From JBBRHH01 sp038222915 (lineage in GTDB: Bacteria > Planctomycetota > Phycisphaerae > Tepidisphaerales > Tepidisphaeraceae): 10,605 nucleotides of DNA. The position numbers and the translations under genes were made by a program. Of the stretch, positions 6,362 to 10,605 are shown piece after piece. The stretch's first letter is position 1. Every line of letters begins with the position of its first letter. The stretch covers positions 1 through 10,605 of the forward strand of contig JBBRHH010000173.1 in assembly GCA_038222915.1 (NCBI GenBank), read 5' to 3'. Under the pieces are notes generated by a model, which had not been told where the DNA came from, did not search any database, and saw nothing but the letters and a program-made list of their open reading frames with translations.

Positions 6362-7116
6362 CTGATTTGCGGCTGGCTACGTTCCGCCGTAGGCTAGATT
6401 TTCGAACCATGTCGCAGTGCAAACGACCGCTAAAAGCTCGCCGGGGTTTTATTATCCTTTTTGGGACGCGCAACGTTTCGGGGCACGATTCAGCGCCGCC
6501 GGTGGACGCGCAGTGTCCGAATTGCCGGCAACAGTCGACGATCGTGGGCAAGGCCTATCGTCAGTGGTTCACGCTGTTTTTTATTCCGGTGTTTCCGATC
6601 TCCGGCAAGACGCGTATGTCGGAATGCACGCGGTGCAAGGCCGTTTTTCGCGTGCCGGTGGAAGAGTTTGGCCAGCGCGTCTCGGCCGGGAGTCAGGCGG
6701 GATATCAACAGGCGATTGCGCTCTACAACAGTCTGCGGACGTCTCCGGGCGACTCTGCCATGCTGCAGCGCCTGATGGAAATGTATGCCGCGATGAACGA
6801 ATACACCGAAGCAATCAACGCCGCAAAACATTTTCCGGAGGCGCTGCAGAACAGCCAGCAGTGCATGACGACGCTGGGGCGATTGCATCTGGCGATGCAG
6901 CAGCCGGAGCAGGCGATTGCCGTGTTCGATGCGGCCCTGGCGCGCAATCCGGCGCTGGGCGAGGCACACTATTACAAGGCCGTCTCGTACATGACGATGC
7001 AGCCGCCGCAGCTGGACAAGGCGGCCGTGTCGGCACGGCTGGCTCGCGGGGCCGGGTATGCCGATGCAGATGCGCTGATGATGGAGATTGATGCGCGGGC
7101 GAAGAGGCCGGGGTGA
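6358..7116 (+). CDS. Zinc-ribbon and TPR-repeat protein
   Basis: 252 residues if the ATG at 6358 is used, which overlaps the propeller stop as ATGA. Four cysteines in two pairs, CPNC (53-56) and CTRC (90-93), flank a hydrophobic stretch YRQWFTLFFIPVFPIS (67-82). This arrangement is known in small zinc-ribbon proteins with a membrane-associated or buried hydrophobic loop. Residues about 112-250 form roughly three TPR-like helical pairs (GYQQAIALYNSL, PEQAIAVFDAALARNPALGEAHYYKA), a protein-binding scaffold. There is no signal peptide, so it is probably cytoplasmic or membrane-associated. The start is uncertain: AGGAG at 6351-6355 is only 2 nt from the ATG, and family members as I know them begin near FIILFG (residue 31). 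Other candidates are the ATG at 6409 or an ATT at about 6451. A specific function is not recognisable. Confidence 0.82.
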   Translation: MTDLRLATFRRRLDFRTMSQCKRPLKARRGFIILFGTRNVSGHDSAPPVDAQCPNCRQQSTIVGKAYRQWFTLFFIPVFPISGKTRMSECTRCKAVFRVPVEEFGQRVSAGSQAGYQQAIALYNSLRTSPGDSAMLQRLMEMYAAMNEYTEAINAAKHFPEALQNSQQCMTTLGRLHLAMQQPEQAIAVFDAALARNPALGEAHYYKAVSYMTMQPPQLDKAAVSARLARGAGYADADALMMEIDARAKRPG

Positions 7117-7126
7117 GTGGAATTCA

Positions 7127-8170
7127 ATGAGTGACAAGAAGGTTAAAGTTGCATTGGTCGGCGCTGGCGGTTGGGGCCGCGAACATGCGCGGATCTGGTC
7201 GAGTCGCCCCGATGTGGAGTTTCTCGCGATCTGCGGCAGAACGCCTGACAAGACCGCAGCGCGTGCGGCCGCGTACGGGGTGCGGGCATATACCAACATC
7301 GAAGAAATGTTGGAGCAGGAGAAGCCCGATCTGGTGGCGCTGAGTCTGCCGAATCAGGAACATTACGACGCGACACTCCGCGTGATTCGGGCCGGCTTTC
7401 CGCTGTTTGTGGAAAAGCCGTTTGTTTTCGAGATGGCCGAGGCCGATTCGCTCCTGAAAGAGGCGGACGATCGAAAACTCTTCTTCGCGATCAACTTCAA
7501 TCACCATTATGCGCAGCCGCTGACGCTCGCCCATCGCGATATTCGACAGGGCCGGCTTGGGGAACTGATGTTCGCAACCTGGCGCTTTGGCGGCCACGGC
7601 GGGACGGATCATCCGCTGAACAATCTGATCGAGACGCAGTGCCACGGCTTCGACATGCTGGAGTTTTTGTGCGGGCCAATCGATTCGGTGATGGCGCAGA
7701 TGACCGACAAGAAGTCCAAGGGGTTTTATCGCACACTGTCGGTGGCGCTGCATTTTGCGAACGGCGCGGTCGGGAGCCTGGTGGGGTCGTATGACATTTC
7801 GTATGCGTATCCACAGACGCACAGCGTGGAAGTGGCCGGGACAAAGGGGCGGCTGCTGATCGAGGACACGGTGCGGCGGTACACATTCAATGCGCACAAC
7901 AGCGAAACGGCCGAGGTTTGGCAAGCCGGCTATTTCAACGATGTCGACCGGAGCTTTTATGCGACGTTCGACAAGCATGTGGATGCGATGCTGAAGGCGT
8001 TCAAGGCTGGGGACGATCCGCCGGTGCATGCGATGGCGGGGAAGCGGGCGCTGGAGCTTGCAATGGCTTGTGCTGAATCGTTTCGGACCGGGCGGCGGGT
8101 CGAGGTGAGGGTGGAGAGTTTTCGCGCCGCCGCTGCTCCGCCGGTAACTACGCCGCCGCCTACGCCGTGA
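7127..8170 (+). CDS. Gfo/Idh/MocA-family NAD(P)-dependent oxidoreductase
   Basis: 347 residues from the ATG at 7127, 10 nt after the preceding stop. An in-frame ATG at 7088 would add 13 atypical residues ahead of the Rossmann fold. The dinucleotide motif VALVGAGGWGREHARIW (8-24) is at the N-terminus, and FVEKPFVFEMAEAD (94-107) holds the family EKP motif with Lys97, the usual catalytic lysine. The C-terminal half is the alpha/beta domain, with NHHYAQ (125-130) and CHGFDMLEF (172-180), where His173 and Asp176 fit the conserved HxxD position. Members oxidise or reduce sugars, inositols and related alcohols; the substrate here is unknown. The last 15 or so residues (RAAAAPPVTTPPPTP) are low-complexity and probably disordered. 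The stop lies inside the end of the convergent transporter gene (11-bp overlap). It is likely co-transcribed with the two upstream genes. Confidence 0.92.
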   Translation: MSDKKVKVALVGAGGWGREHARIWSSRPDVEFLAICGRTPDKTAARAAAYGVRAYTNIEEMLEQEKPDLVALSLPNQEHYDATLRVIRAGFPLFVEKPFVFEMAEADSLLKEADDRKLFFAINFNHHYAQPLTLAHRDIRQGRLGELMFATWRFGGHGGTDHPLNNLIETQCHGFDMLEFLCGPIDSVMAQMTDKKSKGFYRTLSVALHFANGAVGSLVGSYDISYAYPQTHSVEVAGTKGRLLIEDTVRRYTFNAHNSETAEVWQAGYFNDVDRSFYATFDKHVDAMLKAFKAGDDPPVHAMAGKRALELAMACAESFRTGRRVEVRVESFRAAAAPPVTTPPPTP

Positions 8171-9563
8171 ATTCTTCAGGCCGGTAAAACTGCTCCGTCG
8201 GATCAATAAAAAACCAGACGGCGGCCGAGAGCAAAAACATCGTCGCGTAGACCGCGAACAGGGTGGGCCAGCCGAAGCGATTGAAGATGAACTGACCCAC
8301 CACGGGCTGGATGAAATTACCGAGGTTGCCGAGGGTATTGACGAAGCCGGCGGCGACGCCCGCGTGCGCCCCGCCGATTTCGATGATCGCGGCCCAGTTG
8401 GAGCTTTGACCCAGGTCGTACGCGGCCATGGTGATGCAGAGCAGGACGACGACCTGCCACGGCGAATGCACGAGGACCACGCCGATGATCGACACGGCGG
8501 CGATGGTTCGGCCGAGCATCGGAAGGAGCGCGCGGCCAAAGGTGCGCCGGCCGGTGGCGCGGATGATGGCGTCGGAGATATAACCGCCGCCGAGGCACGC
8601 CAGACCGCCGCAGAGGAGTGGCGCAGCGGCGATCCATTCGGAGCCGGCGTAGTTGATCTTGTGAACCTGAAGCAGGAACTTGGGGAGCCAACTGACAAAG
8701 AACGACCAGCCGAAATTTCCAAAGATGTAGCCCAGCGACATGGCCCAAAGGCTCCGGCTGGTAAGCATGGCGGCCCAGAGGCCGGGGATTGCGCCATGGT
8801 GATTCTTGAGTTCCTCCTTGGCGGCGGGTGCGTCGCCGCGGATCAGATCAAGCTCGGCCTGGTTGACAGAAGGGTTTTCGGCCGGGTCATCACGAAACCA
8901 CGGATAGAACAGCACGACCCAGACAAGACCGACGAGGCCGCACAGCCAGAAGCCCATGCGCCAGGCCGGAAGCGTGGCGAGGGCGTGCAGGCCGGGGATG
9001 TGCGACATGGTGGAACGGAAGCTGCTGTTGTCGACAGCGCGAAGCGCCATGCCAAAAAGCTTGGGCGAGAGTGCACCGCCCCAGCGCGCGATCAACCACA
9101 GAAAGCCGCTGGCCCGGCCTTGCACACTGGCGGGGAGCCACCTGGATTGAACGCGGGCGATGCCGGGATACGCCCCGGCCTCGCCGACGCCGAACAGGAA
9201 ACGGAACGTCAGCAGGGAAAGGAACCCCCCTGCCGAGCCGGACAGTGCCGTAAACAGCGACCACGCCAGGACGATGCGGGTAAGCGTGCGGCGTGCGCCA
9301 AATCGCTCCGCCATCCACCCGCCGGGGATTTCAAACAGTGCGTACGCAAGCCAGAAAGCGCTGAATATCCAGCCCATTTGCGCATCGCTGACAAACAGGT
9401 CGCGCTGAATCTCCGGCTGCGCCCGCATGATGCAGACGCGGTCGAAATAGGTGAGAAAGGAAAGGGCGCAGAGGAACGTAAGAACGACATAGCGCACGTG
9501 GGTGGGACGCACGTGCGCTGGTTTGTAACCGAGGATATCGCCGGACGGCTTGGCGGAAGTCAC
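8160..9563 (-). CDS. MFS transporter, anion:cation symporter (sugar-acid) type
   Basis: 467 residues from a GTG at 9563. About twelve hydrophobic segments can be placed (roughly 24-44, 62-82, 94-114, 116-138, 152-170, 203-222, 272-292, 308-328, 343-365, 369-389, 400-425, 433-452), with the central cytoplasmic loop at about 223-270. Family marks are YFDRVCI (39-45) in the first helix, the MFS motif GGWMAERFGARRTLT (81-95), RFLFGVGEAGAYPGIARVQS (121-140) and WFRDDPAENPSVN after helix 6. Together these point to the ACS family, whose known members import hexuronates, galactonate, glucarate and similar acids with protons. A stretch between helices 5 and 6 (about 172-200) looks longer than usual. 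No Shine-Dalgarno precedes the GTG. The upstream dehydratase stops only 9 nt before, so translation is probably coupled. This pairing supports sugar-acid uptake, but the substrate is unknown. Confidence 0.92.
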   Translation of the reverse strand: MTSAKPSGDILGYKPAHVRPTHVRYVVLTFLCALSFLTYFDRVCIMRAQPEIQRDLFVSDAQMGWIFSAFWLAYALFEIPGGWMAERFGARRTLTRIVLAWSLFTALSGSAGGFLSLLTFRFLFGVGEAGAYPGIARVQSRWLPASVQGRASGFLWLIARWGGALSPKLFGMALRAVDNSSFRSTMSHIPGLHALATLPAWRMGFWLCGLVGLVWVVLFYPWFRDDPAENPSVNQAELDLIRGDAPAAKEELKNHHGAIPGLWAAMLTSRSLWAMSLGYIFGNFGWSFFVSWLPKFLLQVHKINYAGSEWIAAAPLLCGGLACLGGGYISDAIIRATGRRTFGRALLPMLGRTIAAVSIIGVVLVHSPWQVVVLLCITMAAYDLGQSSNWAAIIEIGGAHAGVAAGFVNTLGNLGNFIQPVVGQFIFNRFGWPTLFAVYATMFLLSAAVWFFIDPTEQFYRPEEFTA

Positions 9564-9572
9564 GGCGATAGT

Positions 9573-10605
9573 CTAGTAGTCCCGGATCGCGCCGTCAGGG
9601 GCATACGGCAAAGGCCACTTGAACTTCCGCTTGGGGTCTTCGTTCACTTTCGCGATCGCTCCTTCATCCATCTCCACGCCAAGGCCGGGGCCTTGCGGAA
9701 GAGATGCATATCCGTCGGCATCCACGGTCCAGTTCTTGTTCGCGACACCCGGCGGCATGATGTGGCCGTCGAGGTAGCACTCCTGAATCAGGAAGAACGG
9801 GATCGACGCCGCCACGTGCAGGCTGGCGCTAACTCCAAGTTCCGAGCAGGTGTTGTGCGGCGCAAGCGGGACCATGTACGCCTCGCACAACGTCGCGATT
9901 TTTTTCATCTGGCTGATGCCGCCGGTCTGGCCGACATCGGGCTGTAGAATGTCGATGCAGCGCTCCTGCAGGTACTCGACGATGCCCCAGATGGTGCGAT
10001 CGCGCTCGCCGGTCGCGATGGGAATATTGATCGCCGCCTTCAGGCGTTTAAATGCCTCGATGTTGCCTGGCACACAAGGCTCCTCGATCCACAACACGTC
10101 AGATGCCTTGATGGCGTTGCAAAACTGAATGAGCATCGGTGGCGGAACCGCGCAGTGGGCGTCAAACATCACGCTGCCCGTCGGCCCCACTCTTTTGCGG
10201 GCATCTTCGACCATTTTGACGAGGCGCGAGATATCTTCAGGATCGCCGGAGAAGGGATGCGGGCCGCCGGTGCCAACCTTGGTGGCTTTCGGAGAGGGAT
10301 AAACGCGGATCTTGTCGCGCGTCGGCCCACCCAGGAGGCGATAGACGGGAACGCCGTAGAGTTTCCCGGTAATGTCCCACAGCGCCATGTCGATCGCCGA
10401 CAAGGTGTGCACCATGAACGATCCGCCGCGCATGTCGCGATGGGAGCGATAGATTTTCTGCCACAGATATTCGATGCGCGTCGGGTTTTCACCGTCGAGG
10501 AGTTCGAACAGCGATCGCGCCAAAGTGCAGGCGACAGTGGGATCGAGGCCGGTGATTTCGCCCCAGCCAGTCACATTGTGATTGGTGGTGATTTTTACAA
10601 ACGCC
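9573..10605 (-). CDS. Enolase-superfamily sugar-acid dehydratase-like protein (mandelate racemase/galactonate dehydratase type, 5' end outside window)
   Basis: The reading frame is open to the right edge: upstream of the GTG at 10574 it continues as AFVKITTNHN before VTGWGE, the normal first strand of this superfamily. The true start is therefore outside the window, with perhaps 20 residues missing. 343 residues are visible. Counting from the first visible codon: LWDITGKLYGVPVYRLLGG (75-93) links the cap to the barrel; FDAHC (147-151) gives a metal-binding Asp and a His; IEEP (173-176) and GER (199-201) give the other metal-binding acids; LQPDVGQTGGI (220-230) and PHNTCSELG (249-257) follow, with His250 a likely second catalytic residue. 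Asp-x-His plus a late His is the pattern of galactonate dehydratase and related enzymes that remove water from aldonates or uronates to give 2-keto-3-deoxy acids. The exact substrate is not readable. The segment between the first barrel strand and FDAH looks shorter than in E. coli galactonate dehydratase as I remember it. A sugar-acid MFS carrier follows 9 nt downstream. Confidence 0.9.
   Translation of the reverse strand, partial: AFVKITTNHNVTGWGEITGLDPTVACTLARSLFELLDGENPTRIEYLWQKIYRSHRDMRGGSFMVHTLSAIDMALWDITGKLYGVPVYRLLGGPTRDKIRVYPSPKATKVGTGGPHPFSGDPEDISRLVKMVEDARKRVGPTGSVMFDAHCAVPPPMLIQFCNAIKASDVLWIEEPCVPGNIEAFKRLKAAINIPIATGERDRTIWGIVEYLQERCIDILQPDVGQTGGISQMKKIATLCEAYMVPLAPHNTCSELGVSASLHVAASIPFFLIQECYLDGHIMPPGVANKNWTVDADGYASLPQGPGLGVEMDEGAIAKVNEDPKRKFKWPLPYAPDGAIRDY

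Noticed and set aside
7124..8797. 557-codon open frame on the minus strand
   Set aside because: It runs antisense through the oxidoreductase gene and into another frame of the transporter. The composition is Arg/Ser/Pro-rich with no recognisable domain.
8364..9947. 527-codon open frame on the plus strand
   Set aside because: It is antisense to both the transporter and dehydratase genes, and its product is low-complexity and charged, with no family motif.
10572..10574. GTG as start of the dehydratase
   Set aside because: The frame is open upstream and encodes the normal first strand of the fold (AFVKITTNHN before VTGWGE), so this GTG is an internal valine and the gene is cut by the window edge.
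1..10605. Defence system, mobile element, CRISPR or retron-like structure
   Set aside because: I saw no transposase, integrase, nuclease, toxin-antitoxin pair, reverse transcriptase, direct-repeat array or attachment-site duplication. All genes fit secretion, sugar metabolism or scaffold families.

Overview
The window looks like a chromosomal stretch of a GC-rich member of the Planctomycetota. This rests on gene content, not on any marker gene. The 568-residue secreted protein at 2124-3830 combines a helical region with a jelly-roll end in a way I associate with that phylum. The other genes are also typical of it: a parallel beta-helix glycosidase-like protein, a PQQ-like propeller starting DWPVFRGP, a Gfo/Idh/MocA oxidoreductase and an enolase-superfamily sugar-acid dehydratase. 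I see no rRNA, tRNA, CRISPR array, insertion sequence, phage gene or recognisable defence gene.

Layout. (1) Bases 1-4461, minus strand: a small M48-type lipoprotein metallopeptidase (4461-3889), then the mosaic secreted protein (3830-2124), then a large secreted right-handed beta-helix protein resembling GH141 (2061-1, running off the left edge). Gaps of 58 and 62 nt make co-transcription plausible. (2) 4462-5098: a 90-residue secreted protein of unknown function on the minus strand with a strong Shine-Dalgarno and its own strong intrinsic terminator, followed by a 195-nt divergent promoter region. (3) 5099-8170, plus strand: PQQ-like propeller, zinc-ribbon/TPR protein (ATGA overlap) and Gfo/Idh/MocA oxidoreductase (10-nt gap), probably one transcript. 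(4) 8160-10605, minus strand: enolase-superfamily dehydratase (5' end outside the right edge), then an MFS transporter of the anion:cation symporter type 9 nt downstream. The transporter gene converges on the oxidoreductase gene and overlaps it by 11 bp.

How the genes may work together. Inferred from families: the beta-helix protein would act on polysaccharide or glycan outside the cytoplasm, the MFS carrier would import a sugar acid, the dehydratase would convert it to a 2-keto-3-deoxy acid, and the oxidoreductase would handle a sugar or sugar-like substrate. The window reads as an accessory carbohydrate-use locus. Substrates cannot be read from the sequence.

I did not find a convincing new multi-gene system. 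The points most worth a second look are the isolated small secreted protein, the shared leader sequence in front of two secreted-protein genes, the compact M48 lipoprotein, the apparent shortening of the dehydratase barrel, and the mosaic secreted protein.
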